Assembly: GCA_008828725.1 (NCBI GenBank)
Contig: MEHQ01003160.1
Location: forward strand, 17,049 to 81,048
Direction of reading: 5' to 3'
Source: Saccharina japonica
Taxonomy: Eukaryota > Sar > Phaeophyceae > Laminariales > Laminariaceae
DNA: 64,000 nucleotides
The stretch's first letter is position 1. Every line of letters starts with the position of its first letter. Position numbers and translations under genes: made by a program. Shown in pieces: positions 32,976-45,394 of the stretch. The notes under the pieces were generated by a model, which worked only from the letters and a program-made list of their open reading frames with translations, did no database searches and was not told the origin of the DNA.

Positions 32976-34234
32976 TGCCTGGAGTCTACAAATACAAACC
33001 CTTTCGACAGAATATGACCTTGATAAATTGTGTCAAATCTTGCTGCTATGTGCATCGTATCAGCCACGCCTCTCCCGTGGGCGCCGCGCTTCCGATTCGG
33101 TCGAACCCAAGCGCCTTTCTCTGCCCCAGGAAGCCCCTCGCGCACCGTGTTTGGGAATCGCCGAGCCCGGCTTCGCTCGTTTGACGACTCGCTGCAATGA
33201 AAAACGTGTGCAAGTATATTGCAAAAAAACGAAAACATACCACTTTATCTGTAAATAAAGTACGAGGTGGTTCAGACAGAGACTCCGCCATTTTTTTTTT
33301 GTACATCAGGAGCTCACGCCGTTTTCATAGTTCAACCCTGAAACTCGCCGAGGGGTGCATGGAGGGAGTGCCATTTTTGTTTTTCTTGTTCCGCCAGTTC
33401 CCTGAGTCTTCGGATCTTTCTGCATACCGATATTTCTGGGACCCCAGACATCTAATAACAACGAACAAATTAAATTAAAAATTGCACCCCCTCCATACAC
33501 CCCTCGGCATAATGGCACGGAAGGTGTGCGCGAAGGTTCAGGGTCTAATTGTTTAAAACCGCGTGAAGGTCTGAGCTTTCCTGGGAAAAAACGAGGATAT
33601 GACCGTTTTTATCCCGAAATTACTTGGTTTCAGTATTTTTATCGTTTTAGCGCTATTTTTCGCTAAATATTGATGCCACGCATTCAATTCTTCGAATGTT
33701 TGCTCATACTCTGTTATCAGTCTTGGATTGCCTACAGTAAGATCCCGAGAACGAAGGGCTGTTTTGACCCAAAAACGTAGAAGGCTATTCGAAATCACAA
33801 CTCTAAAAATCCAACAAACAGGGCAAAATCAAAATAGCCTGGGAAAGTATAATTACTTGGCTTTACACTATACCTAAACGGTACTTTCTATATCAGGAAA
33901 ATCTCTGAGGTGGAGACCAGTTGCACACTGACACTTGACACACACCTCTGGCTGGTGAAGACGAAGAGGATGGACGCACATTCGGCTATATTTGTTAATA
34001 TCTGGCGCTTTTAAAGGCGGAATAACATGTTTTTGGGCATCTTTCTTGCTCTTTGGGCGAGGGAAAGACTTGTCTCACGTTTATGTAGACACCTTTATAA
34101 CGTTCCACTGCGTTGGGATATGGTGCGCACAACGACGCAACCCCCAACTAATTTCATTCAGCAACCGTCGAGAAATTTCTACCCGAAAATAGCCTCTTGC
34201 CCGGTTGTCGGTCTGCAAGAAATCTGATTTTGCG
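32976..34234. other. No gene recognised
   Basis: The segment 33,045-33,180 is GC-rich and open on both strands but has no domain. 33,345-33,380 (GGGGTGCATGGAGGGAGTGC) and 33,485-33,510 (CACCCCCTCCATACACCCCTC) form an imperfect inverted repeat, suggesting a small palindromic element. The 3' part is the upstream region of the transposase-like pseudogene. Confidence 0.4.
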
Positions 34235-36240
34235 ATGGGAAACAAAAAAAAACACGAGGGAAGTACGACTACAGGGAAGAAGAGAAAGGTCGGTCGGGCC
34301 AGGATGGATAGTTATCTAGAACGCACAGGACAAGCGATGCACGAGGCTTCGGCGGTCGCACGCCAGGCGACTGCCGTCGAACGCGGTGGCCTCGCCGCGG
34401 CCGAGTCTATCCGCGATCAGGCGGTGAAGGAACGGAACAAATGTCGCGCGGAGGCCTCCGAGACGAAGGCACAGCTCTCAAGCGCAGCTGCTCAAATTTG
34501 CGAGCACCAGTCCAACATAAGGCTGCAACTAGACCTCCGTCGCGAGTCAGACGCGGTGCTGGCCACCACCCGGGCTGAGCTATGCGACCAGCAAGAAGCC
34601 GCGCGCAAGCAGTAGGCGATGCTGGCCGCATCAGACGCGCGTGCACAGCAGTTGGCGCAGGACTTGGGGACCCTACGCGCTCAAGGGTTGGCGTTGGAAA
34701 AGCAAAATGTTGTGCTCTTGGACGCGTGTGGTCTCCCGGGTGGCGAGTGGTATCCGTCTCGTGTCGGAGGGGCGGAGGGACGGATGGAGGGAATATGTGC
34801 AGTCGCTTCAGCACGATATTGAGCTCGAGAGGGTAAAGGTACTGCGGCTTGCGAGGAAGGAGAGGTTCATGGGATCCATGATGGAGCGGTTGAAAGCGCA
34901 GAAGGAGGCTCTGCAGAAGGTGAGCAGCGTGGATTTTTTATGGTTGTTATTTTTTGACTGGCTAAAGTTCAATATTTCGGTTATCAAGGAATATTACGCA
35001 TGATGCCAAGTACCCATTGATAGAGTGATTTTCGTACCCACCTCCAAGACCACAAAAAAACACATCGATAGGTCGCGATGCATACCATTGTGAGCATTAC
35101 ATAGCCGAAAATATAATCCCTGGTAAAGCTCTCATGTCAAATCAAACAGGCATTATATTTTCGGTCAGGTTGTTCTGCTTGAGTAACGATAAACGACGTA
35201 ACAGGTGCGAAATAATATGTTATGCCCAACAATCCTTGCGTGCCTTGTTGCTGGTGCCATCAGGTGTCTCGGCAAGGCGCAAAGCTGGCGGCCTCGAAGG
35301 AGAAAGGCGATGCTACGGACGGAAAGGGCTCAAATGGGGAGGAGAGTGGCGTGGAGGGGAGTGGGGTTCCTCGGGTTGGTCCACGTCAGCATATCCTCCT
35401 CAATTTGACAAGCGCGGAGCGACACGCCATGGTGCTAGCTGAGGTGTATGCACACTTGAAACCCACCGATCGCGTATTTGGTGAGAGCGCTGCACGCTTG
35501 TGCCAGGAAATGATTCAGTATGGATACTCACTTAGTTCTGTCGGGACAATGCTACAGACCTCTGTCCGCCGTTCCACTGGTGTGAGCATGCACGAGGAGC
35601 TTAACATTACGTTCAGCCATAAAACCGTGAAGCTTCTTGCCCTCGGCATCACTAAGCTCGGCGGCGACGAGTTAGTTGTGGCGATTATGCGAGCGCCGTT
35701 CCTTTGCGTTGCAGCCGACGAGCCTATGCGGAACGGAGACAAAACAATTTCCGATCTTTGTATCGTTTTGGGATGTGGAGGCTGACTCACCATGGTGGGG
35801 AGCGTTCCGCATCTGCATCATGAAAGACAAGACGGCCGAGACGCAAGCCCAGCTCTTCTACGAGACCATCGTCGACGTCCTGAAGTACCCACTGGAACGA
35901 GTGCTCTACGTCCTCAGCGACAACACCGCGTCTGTTTCGGAGAAGGGAGGGTGCGTGACGCTTCTTCAAAGGAAGTTCAGAGGTGAAGACATGACGCAAA
36001 ACACTAGGACGAGGGCAACACGTGGCGGGCGAGGTGGGGCGACGGCCAGTGGGGGCGGCAGAGGAGCTGCACGCCGGCGGGGTGGGGCGAGTGGCGGCGG
36101 GCGAGGCGGGCGAAGCAGGTGGGGCGGGTGAGTGACTGGCGGCGGACGAGGCGGGGCAGCTGGCGCGGGGGGGGGGATGGAGGGCGACCAGGGATATTCG
36201 TTGATTTCAATTGCAGCGCAGAATATCTTTTTCAGAGGAG
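34235..36240 (+). pseudogene. hAT-like transposase, N-terminal and first catalytic part (broken)
   Basis: ATG 34,235 starts a basic N-terminus (KKKHEG, GKKRKVGRARM) followed by a long coiled coil. An in-frame TAG at 34,613-34,615 interrupts the coil, which continues in the same frame and then, after a shift near 34,730-34,790, in another (LQHDIELERVKVLRLARKER). A donor AG/GTGAGC at 34,919-34,920 and an acceptor CATCAG/GTGTC at about 35,263 frame an intron. Exon 2 holds LCQEMIQYGYSLSSVGTML and CVAADEPMRNGD. After another frame change near 35,770 come FWDVEADSPWWGAFRICI and VLYVLSDNTASVSEKGG. ADE and LSDNTASVSE..G fit the first two catalytic aspartates of the hAT RNase H-like fold. A Gly/Arg-rich tail (36,000-36,130) then ends the frame. 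The CAFHVLHL-type motif expected next is missing here but present on the other strand at 39,800. Confidence 0.6.
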
Positions 36241-36956
36241 TCTATCGAGGCGAGGTTATTCCTGAATAGGATTGACCATTATTTTTCTTGTTTTTTTTTC
36301 GCATCGTATAGTGTATAGTCTGTCTATACAACGTACTCGTAGAGCGAAATATGGGCAATATCGTATTTCTGGCCGTCATGTTGCAACGTTTTTTTGCTTT
36401 GCCTTGCCTTGGAAACCTTGTGAAATAAGATAGACTGCAATACGAATGTTCGATTCAAGTAAAATAAAGTGTTGTATACTATCATGGAATATATTCGTAC
36501 ACCCGAGTATAAACCATTCAAGGCCTGAAGTTTGCGTTGGGGTGATGCACGTGTTGGTTCTGAGTAATGTCAGTACGAGTACAACATGTTTTTTTTGCGT
36601 TTTCTCGAACTTGAGACTTGATGAGTATTTCAATAATACGAAAAATTATAATTTGCGATGATGGCCTCAAGATTTTCGTGAGGGAAAAAATATAATACAA
36701 GAAAATGGTTTGATCAAAATGATTCACAACGATTGAGGAGTTGTTTTCCCACCGATTCGCGACTATGCCCTCGAGCATTTCGCGAGAAAAAATAATTATT
36801 ATGAATGCAATTGGTGCGATCACCATGATTGACTCCGATTCAGGAGGTGTACTCGTCGTACCACCGGACATCGAGTATGCCATCGAGCAAGTCGCGAGGA
36901 AAACAATACGTACAAAATGCATAATTTGATTTGTTGTTTGTAATCAACTTTGTGAA
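36241..36956. other. No gene recognised
   Basis: AT-rich sequence between the two convergent transposase-like fragments. CATCGAGCAAGTCGCGAGGA (36,881) and CCTCGAGCATTTCGCGAGAA (36,769) form a weak direct repeat. Confidence 0.4.
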
Positions 36957-37400
36957 TTATTCAACGGATGCCAGGTCTGCTGGTACCGGGTCCCCCCCCC
37001 TTTTACTCCCCTCGTGTGATTCGAGAACCGCCTGCCCATCTAGTAGCGGTCGCTTCCGCAGCTCACGTGCCTTCGGCACTGCCGTGTTAGCAATAGTTCG
37101 TGCCGCACGCGCGTTACCCTTCCTACTATAGCCGGCCTCGCGAATCTGTTTGGGCGTCGGGTCAGTCGCGCGAATTTTCCTCGACTCGAAAGAGCTGTAC
37201 TGCTCAACTCGAACCTCGTCTAGCTCGGCCAAATCGGTTTTGCGAGCGCACGTGTCATACTTGGAGAAAAACGACTCCACGAGTTGTTGGTGGATCGGCG
37301 CGAAAAAGAAGCGGTGGCAAAACAGCTTGTACAGCTGCCCATCAAATCCTGAAACCATCGGAAATACCGATCGACCCGTCGACTCGTCATAGGCGACCTC

Positions 37401-37466
37401 TACTTGCCCGTTGGCGGAAGTCTACTTGCCCGTTGGCGGAAGTCTAATTGCCCGTTGGCGGAAGTC
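37401..37466. repeat. 22-bp unit repeated three times inside the pseudogene
   Basis: The unit TACTTGCCCGTTGGCGGAAG plus two bases occurs three times in a row, the last with one change. Two extra units add 44 bp, which is not a multiple of three and truncates the downstream frame. Confidence 0.95.
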
Positions 37467-38344
37467 GCGTAGTCCTCCAACTCTATCATCAGCGCAGGAG
37501 TCGTCTTAAACAAATAAAAAACCCCAAATGTCAAAGCATCCTTTTCCTCATCTGTGTCGGCCCCCTCGAAATGTGCCTGAAGGGTTTTGCTGATCGACGC
37601 CTCGCGTTCCGACCTACAGCTCTCTCGTTCCGGCCCAGGCCATGCTACTGCAAGAAAAGCACTCGCAAGCTCCTGCCCTACCGCGCGCTCCATAGCCGAC
37701 CCCCCCCCAACCCATTTCCCCACGAAGTACGAAGAGCAACCCAAGCGTGCCATCGACAACGGTAGGTGCTGGACCCTCTCCATCCACTTATTCCAGCGCC
37801 CTGCGGTAGCAAAAAAGAAGCCTTCGTCGGCGTTGAAGTTGCTCATAAAAACGCTTAGCTGCAGATATGGCAAAATGAATAAAATTGCACCCCAGCAGGA
37901 GGCACAGCAGCAGCAGGGGGGAGGACATAGCAACAACAAGCCGACAGCAGCAGCGGCAGGGGGGGGCACAGCAGCAGCAGAACGAGGAACACAGCAACAA
38001 CAGCAGCCAGGAGAACGTTTATGAGGCTCGGCAGAAACAACAGGAGCAGCTAGTAGAGACGAGGACGCCAAAAAATAAACACCGCCGTCCATACATGAGG
38101 GTCTACACGAATACTCGAATACTACAGCAGTAGTATACATACACACCGGGTACCTATTAATAGTACGCGGTAGAAGCACGCAGGAAAATACGAAATACTC
38201 GTAAAAGAGCAGACCCTAACAACTGAGTATCAACCACTCCATCGGCCGTGCTCACAGCTGATGTATTTGTATCAAGTTTGACATAATATTAGAAAACAAT
38301 CGACACACGCTGCACCACATAATTCAGAAAACAAACTTGCCTCA

Positions 38345-39166
38345 GACCTATGCCAATGGGAAAGCAAAGTTACCCTCAAAAGTTTGAATTCCTAAGATCC
38401 CCGCCAGATTTTTCCAGAACAAGCTTGCTATGGGACCGATTCTTAAAACGGAATATTCCCAACTTTTGGAAAAGCCCGAAAAAGGCAATTCTCAGGCCGA
38501 TGTTGGGGCAAGATCGGCTTGAGAAAAACTCAGGCGAATGTTAGTTCGAAGCGGCGAGATTCCGAGTCCTCGACAGACATTGAATCAACGACTGCGTCAT
38601 GAATTCTGAACGCGGTGCGCTCGTTAGAGGCTCCGACCCATCCTAGGGTCACCGTGTTCACACAATGGCCGGTGGTATGTGGCGGGCGCTGGCCAGGCGT
38701 CTGATAAACAAACAATTGGCTGCTGGTGTGCATAAAACAGATGACAAAATTTCTCGATCTGTGTCAAATGGCAAAAACTAGTTTTTTTTTCGGGTTTGGG
38801 AGAAGAGCGTAGGACGCCGCCGGCAATCTCTCGCCTCCTAGACCATGCATTCACCTTATACCTTCGAGGCCGTCATCTACACTCGTTGGCCTTGCCCGAC
38901 CCGAAACGGGTTGGCCGTGGGCTGAGTCTTTGTCGAGATCGAAGGTCTATCGTCGCACGAGCTGATTTGTATCAGGGTGTTGACGATTTCCAACGAGAAA
39001 AAGAAAATTGCGCCGCCTGCAGCCGTTTGAAAAAAAATAAGAGAAAAAACAAACTTTTTTTCCCTTTTTTCCCACAGCGGCGGTACGAGCGGATCTTCAG
39101 CCTGGAAATTCCAGGCAAATATTTCAAAGATCGATTTCCAACTTTGCTTTCCCATTGGCATAGGCC
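38345..39166. mobile_element. PIF/Harbinger-like MITE, family A, copy 3
   Basis: 822 bp with terminal repeats GACCTATGCCAATGGGAAAG (left) and the matching GGCCTATGCCAATGGGAAAG (right, reverse complemented). Exact TCA duplications lie at 38,342-38,344 and 39,167-39,169. It is inserted in the transposase-like pseudogene exactly at an exon/intron border. It is close to copy 2 in sequence, so it is relatively young. Confidence 0.92.
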
Positions 39167-40148
39167 TCAGCCGACTTGAATGCCCCTTTGGCGAGTTCAA
39201 TAACGTCCTTAAAAGGGAGGCCCTTATTCACTCGTAGCTCCTCCATGCGTCTCAAAAATCCGTGAGATAGTTCGGCCAGCTCCACCAAGCGTATAGCGGG
39301 AGGGAGCTGCTCGCGGCACCCCTCACGCTCCACGAAGTAGCCGCCCTTCCCACGCAGCCAGTGGTACGCCCAAAACAGCACTCGGTTGCCCAGCTCCTTG
39401 GCGAAGCAAGCATGCACACGAATGACGGGATCCTGCAGCATGTACGCCTCTTGCAACCAGTACTTGGTGAACGGAGTAGCGAGCAGTCTCTCTGCCGCCC
39501 ACGTGCAAAATAGCCACTTGAGCTTCTCCCACCGGTCAAACAGAATCACGGCTCCCTCCCATACCACCATCCATCGAGTCCCGGCAGGTCTCACAAATTT
39601 GTGTTTCCAAATGTTCTCTGGGAAGTGTTCCGCTACCAGGTTTTGAAACTGGCGGGACGTAGCGTTTCCAGATTTGGACCGGCTGATATTGTACCAGACA
39701 CAGCCGAGCAGCGCCACCAGGTGGTCGTGCTTCCACTCGTGCCAACTGCCCACTCCTCGAGGCCCATGAAGAGGGATTAGTCATCCCTGCAGTCACGGCG
39801 AGGTGCAGGACGTGAAATGCGCACCCGAGGCGATGACCGAAGATGGGCGAAGCTGCAGCAGGATCCCCAGCTGGTTCTTCAGAAGCCTCGGCTTGATGTA
39901 TGCCCGTCCCCAGGGGGTGCACTGGCCTGCTGTCGGTTATCGAGCTCAATGTCCCTACAGCAGTCAAGTGCGGCCAGCTCACGCTCAAGCGTCCGTGTGT
40001 TGCAGCTCTGCGCTCTGCCCCCGGTGACGTTTAGCAACCCAATTCGTATACGATACCATGTAGGTAACGCAGCAGCTCGAATCATTTTTTGCTCGTACGA
40101 ATAAACGAGGAATGTCCGGCTGTCCCGCCGTCGGAAAAAACGGAGCAT

Positions 40149-43100
40149 CCTAGAAATTTGAATAGACTTTTATTGTGAAATTTGAGTTTTTCCCCCATCG
40201 CTGATTGGCTGATCGCGAAAGTTTCTTTTTTCTAGTTTAAAGATCCCCGGACAAAAACATGGCGAATTTTACGTCTAGAAAAAAGGCTGAGAGTAACACC
40301 GTTTCGTTCAGAAAAAGCTATGAAAAAAGAAAGGATTCCCTCAAACGGAAACGCCTTACTACTGTTGACTTTTTTTCAAAGTCCGTGGTTGGTCGGGACC
40401 CGAATTCCCCGCTAGCGCCAGCCCTAGGCCCTTAATTACGAAGAATAAACTGGTTATGCCATCCGCTGTTCATGACGGTCAGTATGGTACCGAATATGTG
40501 TCATTCGAGCCGCTATTTCATGTAGCATTCATGATGGACGCAGTTTTGGGGCGTTTCGCTTGGAGCAGCCTGTATCACTTGGGTATTGTTACTTCGAGCG
40601 AACACGAGTGTCTGTAATTTCGACGGCGCCTTTTGGGGGGACCCCCTATAAAATCGCTGTCAGGTGGATCTACGTACGACCGCGGGTACCAGGTAAGCGC
40701 ACCCCATGATTCCGAAACAAACATCCACCACGAAATAATACAAAACCCCGCATTAAAATCTCCGGACCATCAGCACAGCGGACCATAAGCGCAAGACAGG
40801 CAGAACAGACGCTGGATCGCCCTTGTGCACACAGGGCAGTGTCACGGCTGAAGGGCAGCGTCACGGCTGCTGTGCGTTGCTGCTGCTGCGCGGCAACGGA
40901 GACCGCCCGAACTAAGTTTCTGGTCTCCATCCTTTGTTTTGCATGTCTGGTGTTCTTCAGCTGGGTGGGTTCTCATGAGCTCCTACTGCTGCTGCACGAG
41001 TACTGTACGAATACAGCAGGGGAGGTTTTTGAAGGTGTATCGGACTGAGAACGGTACAGCTGTTCGCCGAAGTGCAGGACGGCTATGGGTGTCCGTTCTC
41101 CGGCTGGCGGAGGGGCGGAAAGTTCAACGGTGGCCAGTGGGGTGGGGTGTATTCGGCGTATGAGTACTCATGTAGTTGCTGCATCCCTTTATTTTCATAT
41201 CCACGTTTGTTACATGTTTTTTGTTGATTTTTGTTTTGTTCTTTGTTCAAATCAATCGCACACCTGTTGACGACAGTTATAAATACCCTGCTGTGCGAGT
41301 TCCTAGCGACAGCTATACTGCACTATCTTGGTTTCCAAAACGTTCATATTTGCGGACAGCCCGGAACGCAAAACAGCCAACCGGAGCCCCGCGATCCGTC
41401 TTCTGAGTCTTATCTTCCCTCGAGGACCGCGCGTCGATGAAACGCAAAACCGGGCGCCCGTCTACTCTGTCCCCTAACACGCCCCACCTGTCGCGCTAAA
41501 ACCCGCGGTGGGCACGCACTCGTGACGCGAAGCTTGGCTCTTCCTCTTGGAAAGTGATCGTATCATAGGAGATCTGCTTCATAAATTGTGCTTTACAGGA
41601 CCCGTTGGTGGGGTTATGGCTCGAAAACTGCTTAAACAATTGTCACAGACAATTCACTGGCAGAATGCTTTCAACATCACTAGAAAATTGACTTGGCAAA
41701 AGGCTGCAAAAGTTTATTTTAAACGCACTAGAAGATAGAGTGGAAATGTGCTCCAACACCATTATTGTTTCCAGAAGAGGGAGAACAAAAGAGAAACCAT
41801 TTAGGAAAAGGCGAGCAGGCGTTTTGGAGACGGTGATAAAGTGTGTCTCTGAGTCGACTTCGAGCCTGGATCGTCGGCGTACAACATGCCCCATACGGTC
41901 CTTCGCACTTCGCACTCATGTAACGACTCCTCGTTTTCACCCATCCCATCCTCGAGGTCCTTGCAATGCCTCCGTCCTCGCTGAAACAACGAAAATGCGG
42001 CATATTAACTTTGACATATTTACAGACGACAACGCAGGCATAGATGCAGACGACACGGAGATGGTGCTGGTTCGAAGGCTATAATGCCGGCCAGGAGCTG
42101 AGTCTAGGGCCGATGCAATGCTGTCGTGTGGGGGTGTACACTCATGTGTATGTGGGTTGCAGAGCGGAGGAAACATCGTGATGGTCCTCATAGGGAGTGA
42201 TCGCTGAACAAAACGCTTCAACCAGCTGTTTCAATACTCATACTAAACAATTGCTTCAATGATCTTACTGAAATTTCATTTTTGCTTTCAATTTCTACCA
42301 GATATAATGGATTGTTTTTCGCCGATAGACAGCGCATTTGTTCGGCGTCCTCTACATATATAACGAGAATAGCCTCGTGTAATTGATCGGCTTGGCTGTA
42401 GCTCTGAATCGAATGAATGCCCACTGCTCCTAAATAAACAATTGCACGGGAAAGTATTACTATGATATTCATCGGAGGATTACCAACTCTCGGAGGGTGT
42501 TGTCTGAATATCGGATGTATTCGATGCGGGCGGAATATCCCCAAATACCCATTCTTGGGTGGCATTGGGTTCCCACGTTCTCCCCAAGTACTGCCCTGCA
42601 GACAAGCTCGGCGCTTACTGTTGAGTCTGTCTTTATCTAGCCTAACTCGGCTCGAATGCTTTGTGCTTTGCATATTTTGGTATCAGAAGTAAGCGGAAAA
42701 CACCACATTTCAAAGAAACCGGCCCTCCATAGCCACGATACCAAACCGCTACAGGGTACAATCACCTTCTGCGTATTTTGGCAGGCAGCTTTACTCGCGC
42801 CTTCCGTGTTTGATATTTGCAAACAAAGTAGCAACACACACTGCTGCAAGGTTGTGCACAGATATTTATCTCAGCGGCGAGTTCCGCGATAGGTTATCAA
42901 AGCAGTATGAGTAGGCTTTGACTCGGTTGCAGCTCAGTGGGCGCTATCGTGGACATGGCAAAGTGGAGTTTTGCTGAAGTATTTGCAGATTTTGTTTTGC
43001 TTCAACAGCGTCCCGAAAACAGAAGAACGTCAACTGCTGTCTGTGATTCTCGGGGCAGCCGTGCCCGCGCAAATGCCCGTGTCTGCGATATTTAAATCGG

Positions 43101-43789
43101 CCGCCGTCGCTTCCTTGCAGGTATCAGACGATGAGTGGTGCCGATATGGATGTCGCTGCTTGGGAGGTGTTCTAATATCTAAAATAGTGGCTAGCCTTGA
43201 GTTCCCGATGCAACAAAAGTCTTCGCGACCAACGCAGGTCGAGATCGTGCCTCAACGGCTCGCAGAAACTTTACCAGAAGGCAAAACTGATTCAACGACT
43301 TTATTTTTTGTAACACTGGACTTCACACCTATAACTCCTCGCAGCAACTTTGTCAGAAGGAAAACTAATGCAACGTCTTTATTTTTTGTAACGCGGACTT
43401 CACAGCTTGTTATTTGACGGGTGGCGAATCCAGCCAACTGGCTTTAGCCGATTTAGCGAGGTTAAAACCGCCCTCCCCTTGGACGAGCCCCCCTCGCGGG
43501 AGGCGCCTCCGAAGGATCCCGCTGAAGGCGCCGCGAGAAGAAATGTTAGCGCTACTGTTTTATTTTATATTGCACCAAAACAATTATATTACGAAGTATA
43601 ACCCCAACATTCCTACCAACAGGGAAACCCAACTAGTCGCATAGTTGTCACCGCTGCAACTAACTGTAACACTTTAACTCACAACCATTATTCTGGAGCT
43701 GATAAAGTACCCCCGGGGACATTTTAGGTAACGACGCCCGCGGATTTAGCGTACTACGCCCCCGGCTGAGGCACATGAGGCCAAGCCCG
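40149..43789. other. No gene recognised
   Basis: Frames of 60-150 codons occur on both strands (e.g. 42,218-42,673 minus, 42,971-43,417 plus), but none shows a domain I know, and no consistent splice-bordered exon series emerges. 43,262-43,300 and 43,338-43,400 carry a short direct repeat (CTTTATTTTTTGTAAC). This is the longest stretch of the window without clear repeats, so weakly conserved host exons cannot be excluded. Confidence 0.35.
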
Positions 43790-43794
43790 ACCCG

Positions 43795-44285
43795 AAAATA
43801 TGAAACATGCACAGATACTCCCAGTATTCTTCATACTGGAAGTATACTGGGAGTATCGAGTATATGTCGTACTCCGAGTACTAGCAGTACTGGCGGCCTA
43901 AACACTCGGAGCACTTGGAATATTAGGAGTACTCAAGGCCCAAATACTGCGAGTACTGGGAGTATGAGCAGTACATGACCCGCGAGTATGAGCAGTACCC
44001 GCAGTACAAACATGTAAAATACTTGCAGTACTCAGAGTACAGAGTATTGAACCCGGAAATACTTGAGCATTCGAGTAAAATACTCCCGAGTTTTACTCTA
44101 AACCCGCAGTACCTGGCAGTATGAAACGCTAAAATACTGCGAGTACTACTGCACCTGGCAGTATGAAATCCCGAAATACTGCGAGTATTGGAAGCATAAG
44201 CAGTACCAAATGCCGAAATACTGCGAGCACTCATATTCAGAGCAGTACAGGATCCCAAAATACTTGAAGTACAGGTATCCACAAG
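43795..44285. repeat. AATACTGCGAGTA repeat, cluster 1
   Basis: Irregular units of roughly 30-40 bp built on AATACTGCGAGTACT, GAACCC.GAAATACT and GCAGTAC. Further clusters lie at 45,395-45,545, 54,050-54,185 and 56,600-57,015. The units are palindrome-rich (AGTACT). Confidence 0.8.
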
Positions 44286-44884
44286 TTAGGCCGTGTCTAA
44301 CGACCACAAAATGTGGCAGATTAAAACAGATGACATTTTCACCAAACGTAACATTTCAATGGACCAAAAATCCTCAGCCTTTTCGAGTGCCTGGTGTCCA
44401 AAATAGCTTACAGACCATACTATACCAAACCTAGTGCATGGGATCACATGCAACTTGTGATACGCCCATAATTGATATTTCTTACAGCGTGGAGATCTGT
44501 AAAATCGCCTATTATAAAGTCCAACATTATCCGGAATGTGTTTCCGTGCCGAACGACCGTGACAACCGGCGAATGAGTGATTTCCAGTTTTTTTTTCATA
44601 TTTTGGGGACCGCAAGAGCATCTTTCGATTAATGTAACAAATGTTGCTCCAGATTTATACGTCTGGTGTTACCGGGCAGCACAGAAAACCGCTCCGTAGT
44701 CGCCCACGTCTGTAAATCATTACACTTCCCCATTATACAGTTGCTAGAAACAAGCAATAAAAGAACAATACTGGGAGCTTTAAAAAAATCAAGCGATTGT
44801 TTCTTCGGTAGCACCGGTTACATTTGCAGAAGTTGGGAGGGGCAAGTTGAGCCGAGAATGCCGCAGAGCGCCGCGAGTAATCGT
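44286..44884. other. No gene recognised
   Basis: Frames are open on the minus strand (44,286-44,621) and plus strand (44,666-44,880) without domains. This region leads into the coiled-coil relic. Confidence 0.35.
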
Positions 44885-45113
44885 GCGCTCGAGCGACGGC
44901 ACGACGACGTCGCTCGCGCACACAACGTGGCGCTGGTGAGGCTAAAGGTCCCCCATCGGCTGAGACGAAGGCTTTGAGGAAGCCTGTCTCTGTTAATCTG
45001 CAGGGGTTTTGGGGGCCAGCTTCTATACTCGGCGGAAGGATCAGCGGATGCATCTCCGCGAACGGCTCAGCTCCGAGCAGCTAAAGCTCAAGGAAACATA
45101 TGAGTTCATCGAC
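44885..45113 (+). pseudogene. Third relic of the coiled-coil N-terminal family
   Basis: The frame reads ALERRHDDVARAHNVALVRL, aligning with ALERGHKDATRARDAAITR of the 129-692 protein at A-L-E-R-x-H-x-D-x-x-R-A-x-x-x-A-x-x-R. After a frame change, HLRERLSSEQLKLKETYEF continues the helical, charged character to about 45,113. No other part of the protein follows, only AATACT repeats. Short and decayed; the relation is visible only because of the other two copies. Confidence 0.45.
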
Positions 45114-45394
45114 AATGTGACCCCACCTTCCGCCTGCTGCTGTGTACTTGCTTGTTCAGTTGCCCATTATTTTTGTGGTATTTTCATTTCTCTCTCAAAT
45201 GTCATCTGCTGGGATGCTTACGAGGATTCGTAGGCCTTTTGGGTTCTGGCCTCTTTGTCAAGAATGTGGATGTCTGCTGCTGCCTATTTGCTTGGCAGTG
45301 GTTGATCGAAATAAACAAATAATGTTTGGGGTGAATACCGGGCACCCAAACAGCCGGTAACGTCTATATTAGGCACCTCGCGCCTAGCGCTAAC

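Larger units (their letters stand above)
36957..40148 (-). pseudogene. hAT-like transposase, C-terminal part, interrupted by a MITE
   Basis: Read leftward: GHRLGCAFHVLHLAVTAGM (about 39,785-39,840) matches the hAT 'CxxHxLxLxV' motif. A frame change near 39,775 leads to SWHEWKHDHLVALLG, PAGTRWMVVWEGAV (the TRW motif) and VIELAKGAFKSAE. At that point a donor-like AG/GCAAGT is split by the MITE at 38,345-39,166. The next exon starts at 37,862 after CCATATCTGCAG with LSVFMSNFNADEGFF and runs to 37,403. A 22-bp unit repeated three times (37,401-37,466) then shifts the frame. With one unit the frame would run on through VEVAYDESTGRS into the last segment (APIHQQLVESFFSKYD, stop at 36,957), whose Q..VESFFSKYD resembles the hAT dimerisation end. 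The family call rests on motif order, not on a search. Confidence 0.65.

Noticed and set aside
38796..39179. Frame beginning MGEERRTPPAIS shared by the three family A MITEs as a gene
   Set aside because: Copies differ by many replacement changes, have different ends, and the frame runs out through the terminal repeat; it looks like a conserved noncoding MITE body.
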